Below are positions 17,193 to 26,436 of a stretch of DNA of 64,000 nt, in pieces. Position numbers and translations under genes: made by a program. The notes beneath the pieces were generated by a model that was not told the origin of the DNA, searched no databases, and saw only the letters and a list, made by a program, of their open reading frames with translations. The stretch comes from an uncultured Saprospirales bacterium (GTDB lineage: Bacteria > Bacteroidota > Bacteroidia > Chitinophagales > JADIYW01), in assembly GCA_938008535.1 (NCBI GenBank), contig CALLKF010000115.1, positions 1 through 64,000 on the forward strand, in the 5' to 3' direction. The first letter of the stretch is position 1. The number at the start of each line of letters is the position of its first letter.

Positions 17193-18644
17193 TTAAACGT
17201 TCAACGCTTTTTTCTTAAATTTCTTTTCAAAAACATATTCTATCAAATCAAGTAGAGGATTTGTCATAAAAGTGGTTACCAATGCCATCAACACCATAAT
17301 TGCAAATATAGATGGTGAAAGAATGCCTAAATCGTAGCCAATATTTAAAACGATCAATTCCATCAAGCCGCGTGTGTTCATGAGCGCACCAATAGACAGA
17401 GATTCTTTCCATGAAATTCCTACCGACTTGGCTGCTAAGGCACTTCCTCCAAATTTACCTAATACTGCAATAAATATAACAACACCACAAGTTGCCCAAA
17501 GATGTCCTTCGTTGAGCAAGCCAATTTGTGTTCTTAAACCAGTAAAAGCAAAAAAGATAGGTAGCAATAACAGAATGCTTACATCTTCTATCTTATTTGC
17601 CAAGATGGATTTGAATTTTGCATTTTGAGGCATGATGACGCCAGCTAAAAATGCACCAAACAATGCATGTATTCCAATAGCTTCGGTCATAAAAGCAGAA
17701 AACAGCATAATAAAGAAAACAAAAACCATGAGCGTTTTACTCAATTGTTCGGTATCGGCATATTTGCTGCTCATCATTTTTATCCATGGTCGAGTAACAT
17801 ACATCATAAATACAATAAAAAGTATTGCTAATAAAATGGTTACTAATGCGCTTACAATAGATCCGGCTTTTATAATGGCAATTACTGCTGCTAAAATACA
17901 CCACGCAGTTACATCATCGAAAGCAGCACAGGTAAGCACTATTGCACCTAAAGTTGTTTTGGTAAGATGGCGTTCCTGTAAAATTCTTGCCAACACCGGA
18001 AAAGCAGTGATGCTAATTGCAATACCCATAAAAAGTGCAAACGACAAAAAACTTACGTTTGCTGGTGCAAATTGCTCATATATAAAATAAGAAACCAGCA
18101 CGCCTAAAAAATAAGGAAAAATAATACTTGCATGACTGATTACTAATGCACTGTGTGCTTTATTTTTAAGTTTTTCAATATCTAATTCCATACCGATAAT
18201 GAACATAAAAAACGCTAAACCAATTTGACTAAGAAACTGCAAGTTATTGAGTGAACTTTTAGCAAACAGAAACGCAGAAAACTCTGGAAAGATAAATCCT
18301 AAAATAGATGGACCAAGAAATATACCTGCAATCATTTCGCCAATAACAGACGGCTGACCAATTTTGCCTATCAGCACTCCAAATAATTTGGAAACTAAAA
18401 GAATGGTTATAATCTGCAACAGTAAAATACCTAACGGACTTTTTACATTATCAATAAATTGTGTGGAAATGCTCTGTGGCGAGCTTACAGTGGCTGGCGT
18501 TGGTTTTTCTGTGGTTTTGCTTGCCACAGCAACAACTGCTTGCTGGCTGTTTGGCGTTAGTATTTTTCCTTTATCTAATACAAACCAAATTAAAATGGTA
18601 AAAACACTGATGATGATAGAATATAGTATAATGCTTCGTTTCAT
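17193..18644 (-). CDS. Cation:proton antiporter, CPA2/Kef type
   Basis: 483 aa. An N-terminal membrane segment and a Ser/Thr/Pro-rich linker (about 24-65) precede a 12-segment Na+/H+ exchanger domain. Diagnostic stretches are GQPSVIGEMIAGIFLGPSILG, FMFIIGMELD, the double-Asp-type transport site TCAAFDDVTAWCILA, and SIGALMNTRGLMELI. There is no C-terminal TrkA domain, so it is not a complete KefB/C. It should exchange Na+ or K+ for H+ across the inner membrane. It is a single-gene unit between the cassette segment and a small lipoprotein gene. Confidence 0.92.
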   Translation of the reverse strand: MKRSIILYSIIISVFTILIWFVLDKGKILTPNSQQAVVAVASKTTEKPTPATVSSPQSISTQFIDNVKSPLGILLLQIITILLVSKLFGVLIGKIGQPSVIGEMIAGIFLGPSILGFIFPEFSAFLFAKSSLNNLQFLSQIGLAFFMFIIGMELDIEKLKNKAHSALVISHASIIFPYFLGVLVSYFIYEQFAPANVSFLSFALFMGIAISITAFPVLARILQERHLTKTTLGAIVLTCAAFDDVTAWCILAAVIAIIKAGSIVSALVTILLAILFIVFMMYVTRPWIKMMSSKYADTEQLSKTLMVFVFFIMLFSAFMTEAIGIHALFGAFLAGVIMPQNAKFKSILANKIEDVSILLLLPIFFAFTGLRTQIGLLNEGHLWATCGVVIFIAVLGKFGGSALAAKSVGISWKESLSIGALMNTRGLMELIVLNIGYDLGILSPSIFAIMVLMALVTTFMTNPLLDLIEYVFEKKFKKKALNV

Positions 18645-18720
18645 GGTGGATTGTTTAAGTAAAAATAGTAATAATCTATGTTGTCAAATATACTAGATTC
18701 TGTAAAAAATAAAAAAAACG

Positions 18721-19044
18721 CTACCTGATTTTTCCATACAAATTAAAATAGTTGCTGCTGCCTTTTTTAAAGGAAGCAGAATCTGCATCAAATACTTTAG
18801 AGCAATCAAAGTTGCCAGAATTCCATACTTTGCGTGTTTTTGTGCTATAAGAAACAAAGGTGAAGTCTGCAGCAATTTCTAAGGTTTCAGAAATAGATGA
18901 AGTGTCTGAAATTTTAGTTTCCACACCACCTGCAACTGTGCTTTTTAGCAACCATTTTCCAACAATATTCGGACAGCTTGCTTGTTTTTTACATGCAATT
19001 GCTATTAATAAGATACAGATTATAATTGTGGATAATTTTTTCAT
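18721..19044 (-). CDS. Small lipocalin-like lipoprotein
   Basis: 107 aa. A signal peptide ends in a lipobox (LIAIACKK, Cys near 18), so the protein is probably lipidated. The mature part begins NIVGKWLLKSTVAGGVE and continues with strand-rich sequence (FTFVSYSTKTRKVWNSGNF), as in the lipocalin-like lipoproteins common in Bacteroidota (DUF5004/lipocalin_4 type). The exact family is uncertain and the function unknown. Confidence 0.7.
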   Translation of the reverse strand: MKKLSTIIICILLIAIACKKQASCPNIVGKWLLKSTVAGGVETKISDTSSISETLEIAADFTFVSYSTKTRKVWNSGNFDCSKVFDADSASFKKGSSNYFNLYGKIR

Positions 19045-19118
19045 GTCTAAATCTAAACAAAAGACAATAAAAACATGCTTTCCTACAAAAAAATAATTCC
19101 GTTTTGTATCTTCATTTT

Positions 19119-20090
19119 ATGATTTTACCAAAACAACATTCGTTGATAGAAAATGGCGCAAATATTCCATTTGGTGTCTATGAAGATTTGATTGAAAATG
19201 TTGACACTTCTTATTTTGACACACAAGGTTTCCTGGCAAAAAGACGCAGAACAGAACGCAAAACATGGATTTATTTTGGCGTATATAGTCCGGATTTGAT
19301 TTGTGGTTTTGCTATTGCAGATGCAGGCATGGTGGCAACGGCATTCGTTTATTTTTATTCGTTTAAAGACGGCACGTTTGAAGAAGACAAGACAACCGTT
19401 CCATTAGCGTTTGCTACTGATTTCAATCCAAATTTAAATAGTGAATGGAAGATTGGAAACTTTTTAATCAAAACAGATAATGGAAAAATGCATTGTCAAT
19501 ATGTAGGAAAATTTAAGCTGTATATTGAAGCAGAAAACGATGCAAATGGTGCTAGTATTATTGCGCCATCGTCAGAAAAAAGACCATTTAATTTTACGTA
19601 TAAAAATGTGTGTGTTCCTGTAAAAGTGCAAATAAATAATGGTGGAATTAGCACGTATGCAACCAGCGGAAAATATGGTTCAATAGATTTTACCAAAGGA
19701 TATCCGCCACGCGAAACAATTTGGAATTGGTTATCAATAATTGGTATTACGGAAAGTGAAAAATCAATTGCTATTAATTTAGTAGATAGATTTAATAATA
19801 ACATGGAAAATATTTTGTGGTATGATGGTAGAAAAATACTCTTATCTGCTGCAAAATTCTCGATGCAAGAACCACTCGATAAAACAGATTGGCTGATTGA
19901 AACAAATGATGGCATTTTAAATTGCCATTTTTCTCCACGAGGTGCAAGAACTGAAAACGTAAATGCCTTGATTATGAAAAGTAAATTTACTCAACCTTTT
20001 GGAACGGTGGATGGAACCATTATAATAGATGGAAAAGAAGAGAAGTTTACTGCCATTGGCGTTGTTGAAGATCATCATGCTGTATGGTAA
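19119..20090 (+). CDS. DUF2804-like protein
   Basis: 323 aa from ATG 19119; an in-frame TTG at 19104 is less likely. It begins MILPKQHSLIENGANIPFGVYEDLIENVD and contains RRTERKTWIYFGVYSPDLICGFAIADAGMVATAFVYFY, then TKGYPPRETIWNWLSIIG and the C-terminal FGTVDGTIIIDGKEEKFTAIGVVEDHHAVW. The RK-W-Y and PRET-WNW blocks match DUF2804 as I remember it, a lipid-binding-like beta fold. No signal peptide. Role unknown. Confidence 0.65.
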   Translation: MILPKQHSLIENGANIPFGVYEDLIENVDTSYFDTQGFLAKRRRTERKTWIYFGVYSPDLICGFAIADAGMVATAFVYFYSFKDGTFEEDKTTVPLAFATDFNPNLNSEWKIGNFLIKTDNGKMHCQYVGKFKLYIEAENDANGASIIAPSSEKRPFNFTYKNVCVPVKVQINNGGISTYATSGKYGSIDFTKGYPPRETIWNWLSIIGITESEKSIAINLVDRFNNNMENILWYDGRKILLSAAKFSMQEPLDKTDWLIETNDGILNCHFSPRGARTENVNALIMKSKFTQPFGTVDGTIIIDGKEEKFTAIGVVEDHHAVW

Positions 20091-20134
20091 TTTTTTGGTA
20101 CGATTTATGTTTATAATTTTAAAAAATAGTATTG

Positions 20135-20827
20135 ATGATGCGCAAATCAATTTTTATAACAAGTATTTTAGTCGTAATCGTTATTTTATGTATAAATGCT
20201 GGAAATCCGCCTGCGCCAGTTGTTGTGGTTGATAAAAAAGCAGAAAAACGAAAAGCAGATTCTATCATTAATATTAATTTATACAACAACTTTAAATCCG
20301 ATACTAAAGATTATTCATTTCAAGATACACCTAACGAAGTAGTGCTCTCTAATGGAATGAAAGTGAAGTTTGTAAAACTAAACAGATTTGGATTGCCGCG
20401 TGGTGCTAATGTTGCTATTCCAGATGAAATGAGTCAGCGATTTGCATATGAACTTGCAGAAGTAGAAATACAAGTTACTAACACTAACTCAACAGAAATA
20501 AAATTAACGGAAGAAGCATCAGGTGCTTTGTTTGCATCCTTAAAATTATTTGGAACTGAAACTGGATCAAAAGTTTTTACATCACAATATAATTTATCAT
20601 TTGGTTCTATTTATACGATGACGGAGCCACCACAAACTGATAAGCTTACTGCAGTATATAAAGAAACAAAGGCCATGATGAACACTACCTACAAAGCTGG
20701 TGAAACCAAAACATCAAAAGGTATAATTGTTTGTCTTGCAAAAGCAGCCAAACATATAGATAAATTGGTTGTATACACGCAAGAGTTTGGAACCAATAAA
20801 GGGTATGGTTGTCCGGTAGTTTTATGA
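20135..20827 (+). CDS. Secreted protein of unknown function
   Basis: 230 aa from ATG 20135 (TTG 20132 also in frame). A signal peptide (MMRKSIFITSILVVIVILCINAG) is followed by a proline/valine stretch and a Lys-rich segment, then a strand-rich domain of about 170 residues (FAYELAEVEIQVTNTNSTEIKL, GKGIIVCLAK-like region). A DUF4352-like immunoglobulin fold is possible from the pattern but I cannot confirm it. It follows the DUF2804-like gene by 44 bp and may share its transcript. Confidence 0.6.
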   Translation: MMRKSIFITSILVVIVILCINAGNPPAPVVVVDKKAEKRKADSIININLYNNFKSDTKDYSFQDTPNEVVLSNGMKVKFVKLNRFGLPRGANVAIPDEMSQRFAYELAEVEIQVTNTNSTEIKLTEEASGALFASLKLFGTETGSKVFTSQYNLSFGSIYTMTEPPQTDKLTAVYKETKAMMNTTYKAGETKTSKGIIVCLAKAAKHIDKLVVYTQEFGTNKGYGCPVVL

Positions 20828-20864
20828 TTTGAAAGTTTTCCTTATTTAATTTAGGATATACACT

Positions 20865-20888
20865 TTCACTATCATTTTCACCTTCACT
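20865..20888 (-). repeat. Hexamer element at the ftsE stop codon
   Basis: Four degenerate 6-bp units (sense strand AAGTGA, AGGTGA, AAATGA, TAGTGA) start at the stop codon of ftsE and run downstream of it. Confidence 0.65.
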
Positions 20889-21616
20889 TATTTAAAATGC
20901 GAATCATCTCTACTCATCGAGTTGTAAGCACACATGTAAATAATACCTGGATATTTTTCGATTAACTGATAATTATGTGTTGCAATGATAATTGGTGTTT
21001 GCGTAGATTTAAAAATAGAATACAACAAACTCATAATTTCATCGGTTGTTTCTGGATCTAAATTTCCAGTTGGTTCATCAGCAATTATTAATTCTGGATT
21101 ATTTAATAAGGCACGAGCAATAGCAATTCGTTGTTGTTCGCCACCAGAAAGATGATTTGGATATTTATTTATTTTGTCGCTTAAATTCACCATCGACAAT
21201 GCTTCTTCTATTTTTAATTTAATTTTTGTTTTATCATTCCAACCAATGGAACGCAATACAAAATCTAAATTATCAAAAATAGTTCTATCGGTAAGTAATT
21301 GAAAATCCTGAAAAACAATTCCTAATCTGCGACGCAAATTGGGTACATCTGAGCGTTTCAGCGTTTTCAAATTATAACCACATACATCAGCATCGCCTTC
21401 TGTAAATTCTAAGTCACCATATAGCATTTTTAACAAACTACTTTTTCCGCTTCCAGTTCTTCCAATTAAGTAAACAAAATCACCTTTACGCACTTCAAAA
21501 TTTACATTATCAATTACAGGATGGTTGTGATAGGATATTTTAGCATTTTTAATATCAACTACACGCGACATTATTTTAGATACAGATGGATTATTTATTT
21601 CTATTGCTTGGCTCAT
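20888..21616 (-). CDS. ftsE: Cell-division ABC ATPase FtsE
   Basis: About 242 aa from the ATG at 21616; the frame extends to an ATG at 21670, but homologues begin near here. Walker A is GRTGSGKSSLL, the signature LSGGEQQRIAIARAL, Walker B LIIADEPTGNLDP and the switch ATHN. The start VVDIKNAKISYHNHPVIDNVNFEVRKGDFVYLIG is the Bacteroidota FtsE pattern. With FtsX it couples ATP hydrolysis to peptidoglycan hydrolase control at the septum. ftsX is not adjacent, which is usual in this phylum. An M23 peptidase with a coiled coil lies at 24.8 kb. Confidence 0.88.
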   Translation of the reverse strand: MSQAIEINNPSVSKIMSRVVDIKNAKISYHNHPVIDNVNFEVRKGDFVYLIGRTGSGKSSLLKMLYGDLEFTEGDADVCGYNLKTLKRSDVPNLRRRLGIVFQDFQLLTDRTIFDNLDFVLRSIGWNDKTKIKLKIEEALSMVNLSDKINKYPNHLSGGEQQRIAIARALLNNPELIIADEPTGNLDPETTDEIMSLLYSIFKSTQTPIIIATHNYQLIEKYPGIIYMCAYNSMSRDDSHFK

Positions 21617-21718
21617 TTTAAACAGTTTACAATTTGCAAAAATAAAAGTTTGCATACTACTTTGTTGCAAACGGCAAATTCAGCATAAAATTACTTAAAT
21701 TTTAGTTTTAATATTTTG

Positions 21719-21726
21719 TATTTTTG
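21719..21726 (+). promoter_or_regulatory. -7 box of hemE, near-leaderless
   Basis: TATTTTTG fits TAnnTTTG and ends only 6 bp before the ATG at 21733, so the transcript should start at or next to the start codon. The in-frame TTG at 21724 is part of this box and not a start. Confidence 0.55.
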
Positions 21727-21732
21727 CCCATT

Positions 21733-22749
21733 ATGTTAACAAACGATTTGATTTTAAGAGCAGCTAAAGGCGAACATGTAGAAAGAATTCCTGTATGGTT
21801 GATGCGCCAAGCTGGCAGAATTTTACCAGAATATCGCGCTGTAAGAAGTAGTGTAAACGGTTTTAAAGAATTAGTAAAAAATCCTGAACTGATTTGCGAA
21901 GTTACCATTCAACCAGTGGATATTTTAGGTGTGGATGCTGCGATTATTTTCTCTGATATTTTAGTAATTCCTGAAGCAATGGGTTTGAATTATGAAATGA
22001 TAGAAAGTAAAGGTCCATTTTTTCCAAAAACAATTACAAGTGAAATTGATGTAACTAATTTAACGACAGATGTTGTTCCGAATTTGCAATATGTTTTTGA
22101 TTCGATAAAATTGACAAAAAGTGCATTGAATAATCGTGTGCCGTTGATTGGTTTTGCTGGTGCACCTTGGACCATTTTTTCGTACATGATTGAAGGAAAA
22201 GGAAGCAAAACTTTTTCACAGGCAAAAAAAATGTTGTACACAAATCCAGTTTTATCGCATCAATTATTAGATAAAATTACGACTTCAACCATTGCATATT
22301 TAAAAGAACAAATTAAAAGCGGTGCAGATATTGTGCAAGTGTTTGATAGTTGGGCTGGTGTGTTGAGTAAGCAGCAATATTGTGAGTTTGCGTTGCCATA
22401 TATGCAAAAGATATCTGATGCAATTACAGAAGTTCCAGTGATTTTATTTGCGAAGGATGCGCATTATATTTTAGAAGAATTTGCTGCAACGAATTGTTCT
22501 GTAATTGGACTTGATTGGACCATTGAACCACAAAAGGCGAGAAGTGAAGCACCAACAAAATGTTTGCAAGGTAATTTAGATCCATGTGTATTGTATGCTG
22601 ATAAATCGACTATAAAATCAGAAGCAGAGAAAATGTTGCGAGCGTTTGGTTCACAAAAATATATTTGCAATTTAGGACACGGTGTGTATCCAGATGTTGA
22701 TTTTGAGAAAGCGAAATATTTTATAGATGTGGTGCAGAATTTTCGATAG
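21733..22749 (+). CDS. hemE: Uroporphyrinogen decarboxylase
   Basis: 338 aa from ATG 21733. It decarboxylates uroporphyrinogen III to coproporphyrinogen III in the cytoplasm. N-terminal IPVWLMRQAGRILPEYRAVR carries the invariant arginines, IIFSDILVIPEAMG the substrate Asp, GFAGAPWTIFSYMIEGKGS the next block, FDSWAGVLS the active-site region and the C-terminal NLGHGVYPDVDFE the conserved His. The gene is transcribed alone, divergently from ftsE. Together with hemL and hemH in this window it supports de novo heme synthesis by the C5 route. Confidence 0.97.
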   Translation: MLTNDLILRAAKGEHVERIPVWLMRQAGRILPEYRAVRSSVNGFKELVKNPELICEVTIQPVDILGVDAAIIFSDILVIPEAMGLNYEMIESKGPFFPKTITSEIDVTNLTTDVVPNLQYVFDSIKLTKSALNNRVPLIGFAGAPWTIFSYMIEGKGSKTFSQAKKMLYTNPVLSHQLLDKITTSTIAYLKEQIKSGADIVQVFDSWAGVLSKQQYCEFALPYMQKISDAITEVPVILFAKDAHYILEEFAATNCSVIGLDWTIEPQKARSEAPTKCLQGNLDPCVLYADKSTIKSEAEKMLRAFGSQKYICNLGHGVYPDVDFEKAKYFIDVVQNFR

Positions 22750-22758
22750 TTTAAAGCA

Positions 22759-23781
22759 CTAACGTAAAAATGTTGCATTCCAGCTTTTTAAGTCAGCAAT
22801 TTTTGACTGATTATTTCTAAGCCAAATTGATACATCTTCATCATATTTTGTTTGACTAATATAGTAACAAAATGGTTCTACTAAATTATTTTTATACATC
22901 GCTGCAAAAAAATCAATGTAATATTTTGTCCAAAAGGTTGTTTTTGGTTTTGGCAAATCAGCTAGAATAGCAAAGAAATCTTTAGTGTTTTCATAAAACA
23001 AAACTTCTTCCATTTTCTTTTTATTTTCAACTGTATTTTTACTTGCTTCAATTATTCCAAGTAAAATTTCTAGAGAACTAAATTCATTGGTATTGTTTCC
23101 TGTTAAACTTATGGTAGTTTTTGAACTATCGTTTTGTGTTACACCAGTTGATAATTGTTTATTGAGTTCTTTGTAAGCTTTTTCTGCTCTTTTTCCTTTT
23201 GGTTCTAATAATAAAAAGTTGTAAAGCGCAAAAATACATGGGATCCGTTTCTTTTGAGCAAGCATAGTATAAGCCAAAATTAAATGACTGCTAGCATATT
23301 GCGGATTTAATACAATTGCTTTTTTTGCATTTTCTTCAGCTTCTTTATCTTTATAGTTATTGAAATAAGTAAGCGCTAAGTTGTAGTGTAGAATACTGCT
23401 ATTTGGATAAATATTGATTCCTTCTGTATATTTTTCAATAGCTGATGCACTTTTGTTTTGTGCATCTAAAATTGTTCCATATAAGACATAAGCTAGTTCA
23501 TTAAATTTATCGGTAGATTTAATTGATTTTTCACAGTATGCTAATGCTGTTGTAGTATCTTTTAAAGCATAATAACAAGCAGCTATTTCGTAATTTAAGA
23601 CTCCAGAAGTGGAGTCAATTTTTTTTGCAAGATTGTAAAGTCTTAGTGCTTCTTTATAATCACCTTTATCATAAGATTCAATTCCATGGTCAATTATTTC
23701 ATCAAAATCACTGACTTGACAAAATGCTTGATGACTGCTAATAAAAAGTAGTAGAATGAAAAATAATTTTAAACGATTCAT
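22759..23781 (-). CDS. Secreted TPR-repeat protein
   Basis: 340 aa with a signal peptide (MNRLKLFFILLLFISSHQAFCQ). Residues about 27-195 form tetratricopeptide repeats, such as GIESYDKGDYKEALRLYNLAKKID, NYEIAACYYALKDTTTALAYCEKSI, and LHYNLALTYFNNYKDKEAEENAKKAIVLNP. The C-terminal 140 residues are unclassified. It ends 9 bp after the hemE stop on the opposite strand. The upstream lipoprotein gene is 6 bp away on the same strand, so the two are co-transcribed and may act together in the periplasm. Confidence 0.85.
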   Translation of the reverse strand: MNRLKLFFILLLFISSHQAFCQVSDFDEIIDHGIESYDKGDYKEALRLYNLAKKIDSTSGVLNYEIAACYYALKDTTTALAYCEKSIKSTDKFNELAYVLYGTILDAQNKSASAIEKYTEGINIYPNSSILHYNLALTYFNNYKDKEAEENAKKAIVLNPQYASSHLILAYTMLAQKKRIPCIFALYNFLLLEPKGKRAEKAYKELNKQLSTGVTQNDSSKTTISLTGNNTNEFSSLEILLGIIEASKNTVENKKKMEEVLFYENTKDFFAILADLPKPKTTFWTKYYIDFFAAMYKNNLVEPFCYYISQTKYDEDVSIWLRNNQSKIADLKSWNATFLR

Positions 23782-23787
23782 TTGGAA

Positions 23788-24348
23788 TTATTCTTTAAGA
23801 TATTCAATTTTTATGCCAACTTCTTCTTCTAATTCAGTTAATGCAATGCTGTAATTAATATCTTTTTTAGATTTTGTATCTGTAAATTCACCATCCCAAA
23901 TATCATAACCTTTTTCATCTTTTTCTGGTTTACCATATCGCTTCGTATAGTATTGTTCAAATGTATTTTTTGTTTGTGCAACTTGCGCGGAATCATTTAA
24001 ATAGATATCAGTAGTGATAATATCTAATTGATTGTTTTCATTGAAAAAATATTGAACGTTTGCATATTCAGAAAATGCAGAACTATCTTTTGGATAAATA
24101 AATTCATAAAAAAGATGATCTGCAGTGGTTTCATATAATTTAGCTTGCTCTATTTTTTTTACTTCATCTTGCGATAAATTAAAATTCACATTCCTTAAAA
24201 TATCATCATCGGTTCCTGTAAAAAAATTTGTAAAATACGGCGATGCGTCTTTTATTTCTTTTGCATATTTATCGTGCTTACAAGATGTAAGAATCAAGAT
24301 GCAAGAACCAAGAATCAGGACAGAATTTATTAAATTATCTTTTCGCAT
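23788..24348 (-). CDS. Lipoprotein of unknown function
   Basis: 186 aa. The lipobox LTSC (Cys near 23) predicts lipidation. The mature protein is acidic and strand-rich, with EFIYPKDSSAFSEYANVQYFFNENNQLDIITTDIYL, a pattern of proteins that describe residue-pair beta sheets, but no family that I know. It precedes the TPR gene by 6 bp in one operon and follows the MerR gene. Confidence 0.7.
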   Translation of the reverse strand: MRKDNLINSVLILGSCILILTSCKHDKYAKEIKDASPYFTNFFTGTDDDILRNVNFNLSQDEVKKIEQAKLYETTADHLFYEFIYPKDSSAFSEYANVQYFFNENNQLDIITTDIYLNDSAQVAQTKNTFEQYYTKRYGKPEKDEKGYDIWDGEFTDTKSKKDINYSIALTELEEEVGIKIEYLKE

Positions 24349-24402
24349 TTTATTTTTCTCTTATTTTTTTACTTTTCAAGATGCATTCAACGCATCATTA
24401 TT

Positions 24403-24441
24403 TTCATTTTCACCTTCACTATCATTTTCACTTTCACTTTC
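24403..24441 (-). repeat. Hexamer element at the MerR stop codon
   Basis: Six degenerate 6-bp units (sense strand AAAGTG, AAAGTG, AAAATG, ATAGTG, AAGGTG, AAAATG) follow directly on the stop codon of the MerR gene. Confidence 0.65.
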
Positions 24442-24779
24442 TACAACTCATTATACATCGATTCTAAAAAACTTCTTATCTTTTTTAAACGCGTTACAAT
24501 TTCTGCATTCGCATCTGATTTATCGATACCACCTTCTTTTAGTTTTTTCTTCGCACCATCTAAAGTATAACCTTTTTCCTTTACTAAATGATGAATCAGT
24601 CGGAAATTTTCAATATCTTTTTTAGAATACAAACGATTTCCTTTCGTTGTTTTCTTTGGCTTTAAGATTTCAAATTCAGTTTCCCAAAATCGAATCAATG
24701 ATGCTGCAACATTAAACTGCTTTGCAACTTCACTAATCGAGAAATACATTTTCTCTATTTCTTTGTCTTTGTATGGCAT
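24441..24779 (-). CDS. MerR-family transcriptional regulator
   Basis: 112 aa. The N-terminal winged helix is complete: MYFSISEVAKQFNVAASLIRFWETEFEILKPKKTTKGNRLYSKKDIENFRLIHHLVKEKGYTLDGAKKKL is the standard MerR_1 pattern, followed by a short helix for dimerisation. No effector domain or cysteines are present, as in the small MerR proteins next to M23 peptidases in Bacteroidota. It lies 40 bp downstream of the M23 gene on the same strand. Target genes are unknown. Confidence 0.88.
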   Translation of the reverse strand: MPYKDKEIEKMYFSISEVAKQFNVAASLIRFWETEFEILKPKKTTKGNRLYSKKDIENFRLIHHLVKEKGYTLDGAKKKLKEGGIDKSDANAEIVTRLKKIRSFLESMYNEL

Positions 24780-24799
24780 GTTTTAGAATGTTTAATATT

Positions 24800-24820
24800 T
24801 ATTACTCTTTACTCATCACT
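24800..24820 (-). repeat. Heptamer element after the M23 peptidase gene
   Basis: Sense-strand units AGTGATG, AGTAAAG, AGTAATA begin at the stop codon of the M23 gene. They match the units at 56639, 57037 and 58556. Confidence 0.65.
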
Positions 24821-25791
24821 TAGTCGAATGATTGGTTTCCTTGTTCTGATAATTTTAATACTAGTTCATATTGTTCTGGTGAAATATCGTTGAAAAAATA
24901 ATTCACTGGATCTATTTTATTTCCATTTTTCCAAACTTCATAATGACAATGTGGTCCGGTAGATTTTCCAGTGCTACCAACCAACGCAATCGTTTGTCCG
25001 CGTTTTACTTTTTCACCAACTCTAACCAATACTTTACTGTTGTGTCCAAATAAAGTATGATAGCCATATCCATTATTAATTACCACTTTGTTGCCGTAGC
25101 CATCACCTTGTGAACCAGCAATTTCCACTACACCATCACCAGTTGCATACACAGGTGTTCCTGATTCAGCTGTAAAATCAAGTCCTGCATGAAAACGTGT
25201 AGTCTTATAAACTGGATCAATTCTGTAACCAAAACCAGATGCAATTCGTTTTAAATCTTTATTGGAAACTGGCTGAATAGCAGGAATACTTGCCAGCATT
25301 TTTTCTTTATTTTTAATCAGTGTTGCCAATTCATCATACGATTTTGACTGCACATATGCCTTCTTTTCTAACGTTTCTAATTTTGATAATGTTTTTGAAA
25401 TAATTTCACTTTCAGGTAAGTTTTTAATTTCAGCATAAATTTTTGATTTATTTATTCCACCTGTTCGTAGTTCATCAGGTAAAGGATCTGATTCGAAAAT
25501 TACACGATAAACATTGTCATCTCTATCACTTAAGTCTTGAAGTATTTTGTTTAAAGCATCGGTTCGTTTATCTAAAATTTCATACTTTTCCTGCATTTTT
25601 TTAAGCTCTATCTTTTCAGATTTAACGTTTGGTTTATCAAATGCGTTATAACCTAAAACCATTGCCAAAAATCCAAAAAAGAATGCAGAAGTAAAAAATC
25701 CAGCAATACGCAAAATACGTTGACCAAGCGTGATCTTGTATTTTTCATATTTCAGAGTATTAGGATTGTAGTAGTATTTTTCCTTTTGCAT
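24820..25791 (-). CDS. M23 (LytM) peptidase with coiled coil
   Basis: 323 aa. One membrane segment (about 29-50), a coiled coil (about 60-170) and a C-terminal LytM domain. The zinc ligands are visible: H in RFHAGLDFTAESGTP with the following Asp, and the HxH pair in GPHCHYEVW. Family members are either peptidoglycan endopeptidases or, when ligands are lost, activators; all ligands are present here, so it is likely active. It would act in the periplasm anchored to the inner membrane. In many Bacteroidota this gene is next to alaS; here 2.9 kb of other genes separate them. Confidence 0.92.
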   Translation of the reverse strand: MQKEKYYYNPNTLKYEKYKITLGQRILRIAGFFTSAFFFGFLAMVLGYNAFDKPNVKSEKIELKKMQEKYEILDKRTDALNKILQDLSDRDDNVYRVIFESDPLPDELRTGGINKSKIYAEIKNLPESEIISKTLSKLETLEKKAYVQSKSYDELATLIKNKEKMLASIPAIQPVSNKDLKRIASGFGYRIDPVYKTTRFHAGLDFTAESGTPVYATGDGVVEIAGSQGDGYGNKVVINNGYGYHTLFGHNSKVLVRVGEKVKRGQTIALVGSTGKSTGPHCHYEVWKNGNKIDPVNYFFNDISPEQYELVLKLSEQGNQSFD

Positions 25792-25975
25792 AAAATTTTA
25801 AACTGCTCAAATTTAGTATTAATCTAATACTTTTCCAAAGGTGTAATAAATAACTGAAAATCATTATATAACCAACTCATAATGTATTGTAGTACATTCT
25901 CTAAGTGAAAAAATTAAAGGAATGAAATAAGTTAGATTTTAAATTAAGCTTATCTTAGTAGTATAAATAAAAAAC

Positions 25976-26434
25976 ATGAGCCACGAGTTTGCCACAACAC
26001 CGGATTGCGAGATTATAAGCGATCGAATATTAAACGCACCTGTTGAAAAAGTTTATAATGCTTTTGCTAATCCAGAGCATCTGAAAAATTGGTGGGGGCC
26101 AAATGGTTTTACGAATACTATTCACGAATTCGATCTTCGTGTTGATGGAAAATGGCGATTAACCATGCACGGACTTGACAAAGGAAATTACAACAACGAA
26201 TCTGTTTTCTTAAAGATTATTCCGAATGAATTGATTTACTGGCAGCGCGTGTCAAAGCCGTTGTTTCAAATGGCGATTATTTTTAATAAGATTACAGAAA
26301 ATACTTCTAAAATAACATTCAGGATGATGTTTGATTCTGCTGAAGAGTGTAATAAAATTAGACCATTTGCACCGGAAAAAAATGAAGAAAACTTTGACCG
26401 GCTCGAATCGGAATTGACAAAAATGACTTCATAA
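25976..26434 (+). CDS. SRPBCC/AHSA1-domain protein
   Basis: 152 aa, one START/Bet v1-like domain. ISDRILNAPVEKVYNAFANPEHLKNWWGPNGFTNTIHEFDLRVDGKWRLTMHG is the typical AHSA1 opening, and the pattern continues to the C-terminal helix. Proteins of this class bind small hydrophobic ligands; the specific role is unknown. It lies in the segment between M23 and alaS. A second SRPBCC protein at 43230-43679 is a distant relative. Confidence 0.88.
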   Translation: MSHEFATTPDCEIISDRILNAPVEKVYNAFANPEHLKNWWGPNGFTNTIHEFDLRVDGKWRLTMHGLDKGNYNNESVFLKIIPNELIYWQRVSKPLFQMAIIFNKITENTSKITFRMMFDSAEECNKIRPFAPEKNEENFDRLESELTKMTS

Positions 26435-26436
26435 AT